Origin: Phycisphaeraceae bacterium | GTDB taxonomy: Bacteria; Planctomycetota; Phycisphaerae; Phycisphaerales; SM1A02 | Assembly: GCA_015709595.1 (NCBI GenBank) | Contig: CP054178.1 | Coordinates: 3,777,331-3,841,330, forward strand | Direction: 5' to 3' | Length of the DNA: 64,000 nt | Shown here: positions 16,842 to 24,273 of the stretch, in pieces | Layout of the letters: each line of letters opens with the position of its first letter | Position numbering within the stretch: the first letter of the stretch is position 1 | Position numbers and translations under genes: made by a program | Notes under the pieces: model-generated | Told to the model about the DNA's origin: nothing | The model's database searches: none | Seen by the model: the letters and a program-made list of their open reading frames with translations, nothing else

Positions 16842-17906
16842 ATGAACGACGCCGAATCACGCGCCACGCTCATGGACCTGACTCAGTACCTCGCCGCACG
16901 CAGCGTGCTGGGGTTCATGAACTCCTTTCCGATCGAGGCCAATCTCAGCACGGCGGCGGCGATCGGTCGGCTCGTCCATCGCCTCAACAGAAAGCGGCGC
17001 CAGCGAGCAACGGAGCACGTCCGCTGGTGCTTCCCGCGGTTGCCCGACGCCGAAGTCGAGCGCATCGTCGTCCGGTCGTACGAGCACATGATCCAGCTGT
17101 TCCTCGTGGATTCCATCGCGGCGCCGCGGCGCATTTCGGCGGACGCCTGGCCGCGATACATCGAACTGACCGACCTGGGTCCGGTGATCGACCTGCTGCT
17201 GCACGGACAAGGCCTGGTGATGCTGACCGGACACTGCGGCAACTGGGAGCTGCTGGCCTGCCTGCTGGCGGCCCTGGGGTATCCCGTCCACGCCCTGGCG
17301 CGACCGATCGACAACCCGCTCATCAACCGTTGGCTGCTGGGCATCCGCGAGGCGCGGGGGACGCGCATCATCACCAAGTGGGGCGCCATTCCCGTGGTGC
17401 AGGACGTGGTCCGGCGCGGCGGCCGGGCGGCCTTCATCGCCGACCAGAACGCCGGCGACCAGGGTCTGTTCGTCCCCTTCTTCGGACGGCTCGCCTCGAC
17501 CTACAAGTCGATCGCCCTGCTGGCCATCCGGTACCGCGTTCCGGTGGTCGCGGGAGGTGCGTTCCGCATTTCGCACGGCTTTCAGTATCGCCTCACCGTG
17601 TCGGACATCATCAGGCCCGAGGAGTGGGAAGGTCACGAGGATCCCATCTTCTACATCACCGCCCGATACAATCGCGCCATCGAAGTGATGGTTCGGTCGC
17701 ACCCCGAGCAGTATCTCTGGATTCACCGGCGATGGAAGAGCCGGCCCCGATTCGAGCGCGAGGGACGCCCCTTTCCCGATCGGCTTCGGGCCAAGCTCGA
17801 GTCGCTGCCGTGGATGACCCCGTCCGAGCTGAGCCGAATCATCGAGTCATCAGGCCGGCGAAGCGACGAGCCCTCGGACCGGACGGATTCTCCCCCCTCG
17901 GATTGA
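16842..17906 (+). CDS. lpxL: Lipid A biosynthesis acyltransferase (LpxL/HtrB family)
   Basis: 354 residues. The catalytic HX4E motif is HCGNWE at 131-136 in MLTGHCGNWELLA. Other family marks are ADQNAGDQGLFVPFFG and the late YLWIHRRWKSRP. The enzyme transfers a secondary acyl chain to a lipid A precursor at the inner face of the cytoplasmic membrane, implying an LPS outer membrane. The usual N-terminal membrane helix is weak here, and the protein has a proline/serine-rich tail that is longer than typical. A CheY-like gene follows by 48 bases. The substrate acyl chain cannot be told from sequence. Confidence 0.88.
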   Translation: MNDAESRATLMDLTQYLAARSVLGFMNSFPIEANLSTAAAIGRLVHRLNRKRRQRATEHVRWCFPRLPDAEVERIVVRSYEHMIQLFLVDSIAAPRRISADAWPRYIELTDLGPVIDLLLHGQGLVMLTGHCGNWELLACLLAALGYPVHALARPIDNPLINRWLLGIREARGTRIITKWGAIPVVQDVVRRGGRAAFIADQNAGDQGLFVPFFGRLASTYKSIALLAIRYRVPVVAGGAFRISHGFQYRLTVSDIIRPEEWEGHEDPIFYITARYNRAIEVMVRSHPEQYLWIHRRWKSRPRFEREGRPFPDRLRAKLESLPWMTPSELSRIIESSGRRSDEPSDRTDSPPSD

Positions 17907-17954
17907 CCCGTCCGTGCCGCTCGCCATACTTCACCCTGACGCGGAAGGAACCAG

Positions 17955-18338
17955 GTGTCAGACCGACTGGCCAACAAGCGCGTGCTGATCGTTGACGATG
18001 ACGCCGACATCCGCGGCAGCATTGAGCTGGCGATGCGCGGGGAAGGCGCCCAGACCGAGGCCGTGGGCGACGGCAACGCCGCCGTTCACGCCGCCCAGAC
18101 CAGCCCGCCCGATCTGGTGGTGCTCGACATGATGCTCCCCAAGCGATCGGGCTTTCTGGTGCTGGAGAAGATCAAGCAGCTTGAACCGCCTCCAGTGGTC
18201 ATCATGGTCACGGCGAATGAGGGTCGCCGCCACATGGCCTACGCCGAGGCCCTGGGGGTCGATTCGTACTTCATCAAGCCCGTTCCACTGCAGCGGCTGG
18301 TGGACAAGGCGGTCGCGCTGCTGGAAGCCGCATCGTGA
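17955..18338 (+). CDS. Single-domain response regulator (CheY-like)
   Basis: 127 residues, only a receiver domain: D14-D15 in LIVDDDAD, phospho-acceptor D58 in VVLDMMLPK, T86 and K108 in YFIKPV. It starts at GTG 17955 behind a GGAAGGAA ribosome site. No output domain is present, so it would act by binding a partner or as a phosphorelay intermediate. There is no kinase gene next to it. It appears to lead a run of small genes on the same strand (18388-20031). Confidence 0.9.
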   Translation: MSDRLANKRVLIVDDDADIRGSIELAMRGEGAQTEAVGDGNAAVHAAQTSPPDLVVLDMMLPKRSGFLVLEKIKQLEPPPVVIMVTANEGRRHMAYAEALGVDSYFIKPVPLQRLVDKAVALLEAAS

Positions 18339-18387
18339 GAGGATCGTCGCTCAACTTCACCGCCAGACGCTCCCGGAGTCGCTCGAC

Positions 18388-18708
18388 GTGCCCCTGAAGC
18401 AGATCGTGATCCTCGCGGACGATGGGGGCAAGCCGCCCTCGGGAGGCGGAATGACCCCGCTGGGCCGTCGCAAGGACATCATCCGCGACCTGGCCTCGTA
18501 CAACACCTCACCGGCGGCGCCGGAGGATGATGTGCTTCATGGACCGGGCATCCGAATCGAAATCGCCCCGGGCCAGGATCCGGTCACACAGATGCTTCTC
18601 ACCATCGACGACGAGGACATCGCCTGGGTCGTGATCCTGCGACTGGCGCGGATTTTCCACTGGAAACTGCTGGATCCCGTCTCAGGCCGGGAACTGAGGG
18701 CCCACTGA
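18388..18708 (+). CDS. Small unknown protein
   Basis: 106 residues from GTG 18388, with GGAG nine bases upstream. The sequence starts VPLKQIVILADDGGKPP, has a basic middle (MTPLGRRKDIIRDLASYN) and ends in a conserved-looking IDDEDIAWVVILRLARIFHWKLLD. No signal peptide or membrane helix. It sits one base before the next gene and is surely co-transcribed with it. The frame is open back to 18181, but that part shadows the response regulator. I do not recognise the family. Confidence 0.6.
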   Translation: MPLKQIVILADDGGKPPSGGGMTPLGRRKDIIRDLASYNTSPAAPEDDVLHGPGIRIEIAPGQDPVTQMLLTIDDEDIAWVVILRLARIFHWKLLDPVSGRELRAH

Positions 18709-18709
18709 C

Positions 18710-19090
18710 ATGACCGACCCCTTCCGTCCCCAGCAGGGTTTGTCGGTGGACCGAACCGATGCCGCGGCGTTTATCGAGGCGCTGGCGATGGCCCTGGACT
18801 ACCGGGGCGACGTGACGCTCACCCGCGTGGACGGCTCGCAGCTCACCGGCTACCTGTACGATCGCCAGCCACCCCGGCGCGAGGCGCCGCCGCGGCTGCG
18901 CCTGCTGCCCGCCGACGGCTCGACGCGCGTCACGCTGTCGGAGAGCGAGATCGTCCGGATCGAGTTCAGCGGGCGCGACACCGCCAGCGGCAAGTCCTTC
19001 GAGACGTGGATGAGGAAATACGTCGAGAAGAAGCTTGCCGGTGAGCGAGCGGGCATCGAATCCGAGTCCCTGGAGACGCCTGGCGCGTGA
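18710..19090 (+). CDS. Small unknown protein, possibly beta-barrel fold
   Basis: 126 residues. After a short helix (TDAAAFIEALAMALDYRGDV) come alternating hydrophobic segments (VTLTRVDGSQLTGYLYDRQ, STRVTLSESEIVRIEFSGRD), the pattern of a small Sm-like or SH3-like barrel, then a helix (SFETWMRKYVEKKLAGERAG). It sits between two other unknown genes with a 1-base gap upstream. The fold suggestion is by pattern only; no function can be assigned. Confidence 0.7.
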   Translation: MTDPFRPQQGLSVDRTDAAAFIEALAMALDYRGDVTLTRVDGSQLTGYLYDRQPPRREAPPRLRLLPADGSTRVTLSESEIVRIEFSGRDTASGKSFETWMRKYVEKKLAGERAGIESESLETPGA

Positions 19091-19131
19091 CGCGCCCCGA
19101 TCCGCCGCTTCACCACGCGGCCGCCTGCCCC

Positions 19132-20031
19132 ATGCATCCCATCCGCACCCTCATGACCGGCGTTCTCGACTATGCGGGGCTGTTCCCGCCCGCCAGACTC
19201 GACATGTCGATGACGGTGCGAAACTACGCGGGGTATCGAGCCGGTCCGGATTCATGGATGCTCGGACGGCTGATCGTCCCCTGCGCGCAACTGGGCGAGT
19301 TCCTCGCCGAGTTCCGCGCCGGTGGACCGGCCCCTGAAATCGAGCGAGCCGGGCAACCGTGGCGACTGAGCGTGCTGACCGCCGCCGCGGGCGACCCCGC
19401 CTTGCCGGGTCATCTGGAGGCGATCGACAACTTCAACGCGCTTCACGGCGAACACGCTCGCGTCGATTCGATCGAACTGAAGGCGGATTCCCCCGACGCG
19501 ATCGATGGCGCGCTCGAGGTGATTCCGTCCGACATCACGCCCGCCTTCGAGCTGCCGTGGTCGCGCGACCCACGGGGGCTGATCGCCGCCCTGGCGGGGT
19601 CGGACGCGGTCGCCAAGGTGCGCACCGGCGGGCTGACCGCGGACCTCTTTCCCCCGCCTGACGCCCTGGCTCGATTCATCCTCGCCTGTGCCGCCGCCCG
19701 CGTGCCGTTCAAGGCCACGGCGGGGCTGCATCATCCGTTCCGCCATCCGTCACGGGGCGTGACCGGAGCACGCGAGCACGGCTTCGTCAATGTCTTCCTG
19801 GGGGCCGCCCTGGCGCATCACGACGCCATCGACCCGGACGCGCTCACGCGGCTGCTGGACGACGAGGAGCCATCGCACTTCCGCCTCGATGACCACGGGC
19901 TGGCCTGGTCCGGCCATCGACTGACGTCGCCGCAGATCGCCGAGGCGCGGAAGACCTTCGCCCTTTCCTACGGCTCCTGCTCATTCGTCGAGCCGCTGGA
20001 CGACCTGCGCGGGCTTCGATGGATCGGCTGA
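19132..20031 (+). CDS. Conserved unknown protein with DYAGLFPPA motif
   Basis: 299 residues from ATG 19132. It opens with TGVLDYAGLFPPARLDM and later has VPFKATAGLHHPFRH, two blocks I recall from an uncharacterised family in cyanobacteria and planctomycetes. Alternating helices and strands suggest a TIM-barrel-like enzyme, and the His-rich block near residue 210 could bind metal or phosphate, but this is inference. A GTG at 19087 that overlaps the previous stop (GTGA) would add 15 residues unlike the rest; family starts sit a few residues before the DYAG block, so I prefer 19132. Confidence 0.75.
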   Translation: MHPIRTLMTGVLDYAGLFPPARLDMSMTVRNYAGYRAGPDSWMLGRLIVPCAQLGEFLAEFRAGGPAPEIERAGQPWRLSVLTAAAGDPALPGHLEAIDNFNALHGEHARVDSIELKADSPDAIDGALEVIPSDITPAFELPWSRDPRGLIAALAGSDAVAKVRTGGLTADLFPPPDALARFILACAAARVPFKATAGLHHPFRHPSRGVTGAREHGFVNVFLGAALAHHDAIDPDALTRLLDDEEPSHFRLDDHGLAWSGHRLTSPQIAEARKTFALSYGSCSFVEPLDDLRGLRWIG

Positions 20032-20124
20032 GCCGGTCGTGCCTCATCGACCCGCGAGCCATGCGATCTATCATCGTGGCTGACGCACTTCCACCCTCAC
20101 CTGTTCGCATTCCCGGAGTTCATC

Positions 20125-20583
20125 ATGCCCGTCCAGCCAGGCACACCCGCCCCCGACTTCACGCTCAAGACCCAGGATGAGAAGGACTGGAAGCTCTCCG
20201 ATCAACGCGGCAGGCGAGTGGTGCTGCTCTGGTACCCGCTGGACTGGAGCCCCACGTGCGAAAAGGAGAACTGCCGCCTGGGCCACGATGTGCCGCTCGT
20301 GAGCGACGCCAGCACCGTGGTCGTGGGCATCAGCCGTGATTCCACCTGGTCGCACAAGGCGTTCAAGCAGGCCAAGGGCATCCGGCATGATCTGCTGGCT
20401 GACCCGATGCTGGAGGTGACGAGGCAGTACGGGCTGCAGCACCCCGGCGCCCCCTTCATCTCTCACCGCGCCACGGTCATCGTGGACCGCAACGGCCAAG
20501 TGGCCTGGGTGCAGGTGCAGGAAAACACCAGGGAAGAGCGGGACTGGAAGGCCGTCCAGGCGGCTCTGGCGGGCGTGAAGTGA
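20125..20583 (+). CDS. Peroxiredoxin (AhpE/BCP-like)
   Basis: 152 residues with the thioredoxin-like AhpC/TSA fold. The peroxidatic Cys is C45 in YPLDWSPTCEKE, matching PxxxSxxC; a second Cys, C50, could be a resolving residue as in PrxQ-type enzymes. The supporting Arg lies in SHRATVIVDRNG. It reduces peroxides in the cytoplasm at the cost of thioredoxin or a similar donor. The gene appears monocistronic and is followed by a strong hairpin terminator. Confidence 0.92.
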   Translation: MPVQPGTPAPDFTLKTQDEKDWKLSDQRGRRVVLLWYPLDWSPTCEKENCRLGHDVPLVSDASTVVVGISRDSTWSHKAFKQAKGIRHDLLADPMLEVTRQYGLQHPGAPFISHRATVIVDRNGQVAWVQVQENTREERDWKAVQAALAGVK

Positions 20584-20734
20584 GGGCGGCGCGAGCATGG
20601 CGAGCCGCCGGGCGGGGCACGCGGCATCCGTCACGGCGAACGCGTCTGGAATGCCCCCCTTCCGCCATGCGGATCTGAAACCCCTTCCTCGCGCGCTTCA
20701 ACTCAACCGGGTGCTCAGAACAGTCCGCGAATGA

Positions 20735-20762
20735 CAACCGGCGGACCTGAGTCCGCCGGTTG
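20735..20762. terminator. Bidirectional hairpin terminator
   Basis: A perfect 12-bp inverted repeat (CAACCGGCGGAC / GTCCGCCGGTTG, loop CTGA) between the convergent peroxiredoxin and PEP-CTERM genes. There is no long T run on either side. Confidence 0.7.
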
Positions 20763-20790
20763 CGCGATGAAGCGATTGGTCACGGACCGA

Positions 20791-21426
20791 TCAGGCGCGA
20801 CGACGCCGACGGGCCATGAGGCCGGCCGCACCAAGCAGGGCCAGGGCGCCCGGGGCGGGCACCAGCGCGCTGCCGATGGTGAGGTTGTCGATCTGGAAGG
20901 AGCCATTTGTCGTGGTGCCGCCATTGGCGAGACCGAAGTGGATGCTCTTGATTTCCTGATCCGCCGTCACGCCCCAGAAGCCCGGAGTCGTGGGAAGCAG
21001 CACGTCCTGAGTTGTGTTGTCACCGAACGTGATGAAGGCGTGATATGGCAACGACGTCGAGTTGACAGTGATGTCCAACCCAGCGCCGTACACGCCGTTC
21101 GCCGAACCGACAGACGTGGTGGTGAAGGAGAGCCGGAACGAGCCGTTGCAGCCGGCGCAGTACCGACCGTTCGCATCCTTGATGTTCAGGTTCGAGAAGC
21201 CGGTGGTCTGGTAGTCGGTTTCTCCGAGGAACGCCGACATCACCGCGTCGCTGTAGATCTGAAAACCCGCTCCATAGGGCGGACTGTTGTAGCCATCCGT
21301 GATGAACGTCCCAAGCGCCGCCTCGAACGCGGGACGGCTGTTGAAGAAGGTGATCGCGGCGCTGGCGCTGGAAGCCGTCAACGCGGCCGCCAGACCAAAC
21401 GCAAGGCCGGTGCAGAGTGTCTTCAT
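20791..21426 (-). CDS. Secreted PEP-CTERM-like surface protein
   Basis: 211 residues. An N-terminal signal peptide (MKTLCTGLAFGLAAALTASS, then ASA) and a C-terminal sorting tail: VPAPGALALLGAAGLM followed by a run of arginines. The tail matches the PEP-CTERM layout (motif, hydrophobic helix, basic end), but the motif reads PAPG in place of PEP. The body is Gly/Thr/Asn-rich beta-type sequence with one CAGC pair, and its end (GSFQIDNLTIG) is typical of PEP-CTERM proteins. It should be exported and processed by an exosortase-type enzyme. AGGAG precedes the ATG at 21426. A 12-bp palindrome lies 24 bases upstream. Confidence 0.85.
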   Translation of the reverse strand: MKTLCTGLAFGLAAALTASSASAAITFFNSRPAFEAALGTFITDGYNSPPYGAGFQIYSDAVMSAFLGETDYQTTGFSNLNIKDANGRYCAGCNGSFRLSFTTTSVGSANGVYGAGLDITVNSTSLPYHAFITFGDNTTQDVLLPTTPGFWGVTADQEIKSIHFGLANGGTTTNGSFQIDNLTIGSALVPAPGALALLGAAGLMARRRRRA

Positions 21427-21449
21427 GTCTCTCTCCTCATTCTGGTGGT

Positions 21450-21461
21450 GTGTTCGAACAC
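21450..21461. promoter_or_regulatory. Perfect 12-bp palindrome upstream of the PEP-CTERM gene
   Basis: GTGTTCGAACAC, 24 bases before the start codon of the 20791-21426 gene. It could be a dimer operator, but no regulator is assigned. Confidence 0.3.
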
Positions 21462-21711
21462 CCGAGGCGGCCCACACCGCCATTCTCTGGAAGCCCTTTC
21501 CAGAATTCACACCAGTGCCCACTGGGCTTCGGGCTCGAACCGAGTTTCAGCATACTCGATCGCACGCACGAAGCCAACCAAAATCACGACGAGGTCGTCG
21601 TGGATTGCGCAAAGGTCCATCAGACTAGGCGGCATGCTGGAAAGTTGCCCAGAGTGACATATGGCTGTGCTGAATGCCCTCGATTGGCGGCAGACCACGT
21701 ACACTCCCACC

Positions 21712-22200
21712 ATGCGCATCCTCGGCATCGATCCCGGCCTGCTCCTGACCGGCTACGGGTGCGTCGAGTTATCGGCTCGTTCCGTCGAGCCGGCCCTGGT
21801 CGAAGCGGGCGTCTTCCGGCTCAAGCCGCGCACGCCGATGCCCTTCCGCCTGCGGCAACTCCACGATGACCTGTGCGGCGTGCTGGATGAACTCCAGCCA
21901 CGGGTGATGGCGGTGGAGAAGCTGTTCGCCACCTATGTCCACCCCCGCACGCCGATCCTGATGGGGCACGCCCGGGGCGTGGTGCTGCTGGCGGCCCAGC
22001 AGCGGAGCTTGGAGATCATCGAACTCTCCGCCACCGCCGTCAAGAAGGCCATCACCGGCAACGGCCACGCGAGCAAACGGCAGATGCAGGAGGCCATCCG
22101 CACCCAGTGCGGCCTGGAGAAAGCACCATCTCCCCCCGACGTGGCCGACGCCATCGGCATCGCCCTGTGTGCGGCAAGGCGGGTCAACGGACTGGCCTGA
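21712..22200 (+). CDS. ruvC: Holliday junction endonuclease RuvC
   Basis: 162 residues. The four acidic catalytic residues are placed as in the family: D7 (ILGIDPG), E69 (VEKLF), D143 and D146 (PDVADAIGIAL). TYVHPRTPILMGHARGV and KKAITGNGHASKRQMQ are also family blocks. RuvC cuts four-way junctions at the end of homologous recombination, together with RuvAB. It stands alone, without ruvA or ruvB. A TACACT hexamer lies just six bases before the ATG, so the mRNA may be leaderless. An upstream ATG at 21661 would add unlikely residues. Confidence 0.95.
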   Translation: MRILGIDPGLLLTGYGCVELSARSVEPALVEAGVFRLKPRTPMPFRLRQLHDDLCGVLDELQPRVMAVEKLFATYVHPRTPILMGHARGVVLLAAQQRSLEIIELSATAVKKAITGNGHASKRQMQEAIRTQCGLEKAPSPPDVADAIGIALCAARRVNGLA

Positions 22201-22258
22201 ACATCACTCGATGAGGGCGGCTGTCGAACTCCGCCCCTGGGCTGACGGCTGATGGCTC

Positions 22259-23221
22259 TCACTCCCCCGCCGGCCTCAGCACCACTGTCACCGCCGTGCC
22301 GGGCCTGGGCACGTGCTTCGAGTTCACTTCCCACTCGGGCGGCTGGATGTCCACCTGGTCGGGCAGCACCTCGGGGAAGCAGAGCATCTCGTCGCCGAAT
22401 GTCACCAGTCCGATCACCGAGCCGGAGTAGTCCGCCTCGTAGATTTCCGCCACGCCGAAGTCGGGCGGGGCCTGCCGCATCCGCGAGCCGCCGAAGGTCC
22501 AGGGGCGGTCGGGGAACTCGTTTTCGCCGAGGTGGTCCCGAATCCATCGCCGGATCGGCTCGGTGACCATCTGTCCCTGTTCGTTCGTGTAGATGACCTC
22601 GACGATCACCTCGTCCCCCGTGGGAGGCACGGTCGAGACGCGGTCGTTCTCGTACACCCACCGTCCAGGCGAGCCGGGCTTGAGCCCGATCAGCAGCAGC
22701 GCGGCGTGAATGTGGCTTGGCCGGGCCCGCGTGACGATGAGCGACTCGTGCTCCTTGGTGCCGGGGGTGCAGACGATGAACTCCAGCCACCCGGCGTCCA
22801 GGCAGGCGACGCCGTCGAACAGCACGGCCCGGTCGTCCAGCCGCACCTCGATGTGCGGGAATGGGTGAAGGACCGTCGGCTGGCGCGGCTGCGATTGAAC
22901 CGCGCCCGCGCCCCCGCGGCTGTCGGACGCCCCCGGCGACGATCCGCCCGCTGAAGGACGGTGCGGATCAGGGCGCGATGACTCCGTTGCGGTGACGTGC
23001 TCCCCGCGAACCGTGGCCTCTTGAGCCGCCTGAGAACCGGACTCCGAAGCGGTTGTCCCGGACGCTTCAGCCACGACCGCTTCGGTATGCGCCGCCGCAG
23101 GATCGCGATCTCTTGAGGCGCAGCCGGACGAAAGGACAAGCAGGCCGCAGAGTCCGATCGTGCGGACAATGCTTCGCAGGCGTCTGTCGGGGTGCGGTGT
23201 CACGGCCGGTCGCATCGCCAT
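22259..23221 (-). CDS. YdjY-like lipoprotein
   Basis: 320 residues from ATG 23221 (GGAG seven bases upstream). Signal and lipobox: IGLCGLLVLSSGC. A low-complexity Ala/Ser/Glu/Pro-rich linker follows to about residue 115. The folded part has WLEFIVCTPGTKEHESLIVT and PSHIHAALLLIGLKPG, which I recognise as the YdjY-type domain common in planctomycetes, function unknown; it then continues into a second beta-rich half. The protein should be anchored on the periplasmic side. A terminator-like hairpin and a promoter lie in its leader (23276-23373), so attenuation is possible. Confidence 0.75.
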   Translation of the reverse strand: MAMRPAVTPHPDRRLRSIVRTIGLCGLLVLSSGCASRDRDPAAAHTEAVVAEASGTTASESGSQAAQEATVRGEHVTATESSRPDPHRPSAGGSSPGASDSRGGAGAVQSQPRQPTVLHPFPHIEVRLDDRAVLFDGVACLDAGWLEFIVCTPGTKEHESLIVTRARPSHIHAALLLIGLKPGSPGRWVYENDRVSTVPPTGDEVIVEVIYTNEQGQMVTEPIRRWIRDHLGENEFPDRPWTFGGSRMRQAPPDFGVAEIYEADYSGSVIGLVTFGDEMLCFPEVLPDQVDIQPPEWEVNSKHVPRPGTAVTVVLRPAGE

Positions 23222-23275
23222 CCGAGAGCTCCAACGCCTCGGTTCCACGGCATGGAACGAAGACGCGAGGCGAAG

Positions 23276-23313
23276 AAAAAAGGCCCGGTAGAGGAAAATC
23301 CTCTAACCGAGCC
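23276..23313 (-). terminator. Intrinsic terminator in the leader of the YdjY-like gene
   Basis: Read on the minus strand: an imperfect 14-15 bp stem (GGCTCGGTTAGAGGA / TCCTCTACCGGGCC) ending in T6. It lies between a good promoter (23344-23373) and the lipoprotein start at 23221, so it would release a ~60-nt RNA or act as an attenuator. An overlapping hairpin CCCTTCCG/CGGAAGGG (arms 23312-23319 and 23336-23343) could compete. Confidence 0.65.
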
Positions 23314-23343
23314 CTTCCGGGGGCAATGTCATCGACGGAAGGG

Positions 23344-23373
23344 AGTATAAACGACGTTCTTCACACAACGCAA
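23344..23373 (-). promoter_or_regulatory. Sigma-70-like promoter
   Basis: On the minus strand TTGCGT (23368-23373) and TATACT (23344-23349), 18 bases apart. Transcription would start near 23337 and run into the terminator at 23276-23313. Confidence 0.55.
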
Positions 23374-23463
23374 GGCGGTGGTTCCACAAAATCACCTTTT
23401 TGCAAAGTTTTTTTCGTTCGATCAGGAAGACCACTGACCCCCCTTGATGTGAAAATAGGTAAA

Positions 23464-24264
23464 ATGGACATCCGCTTGACGAGAACAGTTCGGCTGATGG
23501 TGGGCCTTGATCGGGATCGGGAGCCAGCCCGCGAGGGGGAGAACACCTTTGCGGGCTGGCCCACGGTGGACGGCCTGGGGATGTTCTGTGAGCTGGACAT
23601 CACCTGCCGGGGTCTGCCGGACCCGGTGACGGGCTACCTGGTGAACATTGCCGAGATCGACGCGGCGGTTCGGACTCACGCCCTTCCCCTACTGGAGCGG
23701 GGTGTGATGACCGCCCCCGGTCGGTCTCCCGCGATGCTTCTGCCTGACCTGCTGAACGCCGTGCAGCGGGGACTGCGTCCCACGGTCGCCGGGCTTCGGT
23801 GGCGTCTGTCTCCGTACCATTCGATCGCCATGGATGCCGCCGACAACGCCCACTACCTGCTGCGCGAAACCTTTGAGTTCGCCGCCGCCCATCGGCTGCA
23901 CTGCGCCGATCTCTCCGACGAGGAGAACCGGCGGATCTTCGGCAAGTGCAACAACCCCAGCGGGCACGGGCACAACTACCGGATCGAGGTGGCGGTCAAG
24001 GCGCCGCTGCCCAGTGGCGGCATGCCGGCGCCGTTCGGGGTGAGGCATCTCGAACGCCTCGTTCACGAGCAGATCCTGCGGCGGTTCGATCATCGCAACC
24101 TGTCCATCGACACGCCGGAGTTCGCCTCGATCAACTCGTCCGTCGAGAACATCGCCCGAGTCTGCCACGACCTGCTGCGTGAACCAATCGCCCAGGCGGG
24201 CGGCGAACTGCGGCATGTCACCGTGTGGGAGACGGAGAAGACCTGCTGCACGTATCCCGGCTGA
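23464..24264 (+). CDS. queD: Double-length 6-carboxytetrahydropterin synthase-like protein (QueD/PTPS)
   Basis: 266 residues, about twice the size of QueD. The C-terminal half (from about residue 130) has the full site: zinc His residues in AAAHRLH and SGHGHNY, the catalytic Cys in FGKCNNPSGHG, and the late Glu in VTVWETEKTCC. The N-terminal half (RTVRLMVGL...ELDITCRGL) follows the same strand pattern but lacks the His and Cys residues, so it may be a degenerate duplicate that shapes the oligomer. QueD converts dihydroneopterin triphosphate to carboxytetrahydropterin in queuosine synthesis; a role in pterin synthesis is also possible. The start is the ATG at 23464. Confidence 0.85.
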   Translation: MDIRLTRTVRLMVGLDRDREPAREGENTFAGWPTVDGLGMFCELDITCRGLPDPVTGYLVNIAEIDAAVRTHALPLLERGVMTAPGRSPAMLLPDLLNAVQRGLRPTVAGLRWRLSPYHSIAMDAADNAHYLLRETFEFAAAHRLHCADLSDEENRRIFGKCNNPSGHGHNYRIEVAVKAPLPSGGMPAPFGVRHLERLVHEQILRRFDHRNLSIDTPEFASINSSVENIARVCHDLLREPIAQAGGELRHVTVWETEKTCCTYPG

Positions 24265-24273
24265 GAGCGCCGG

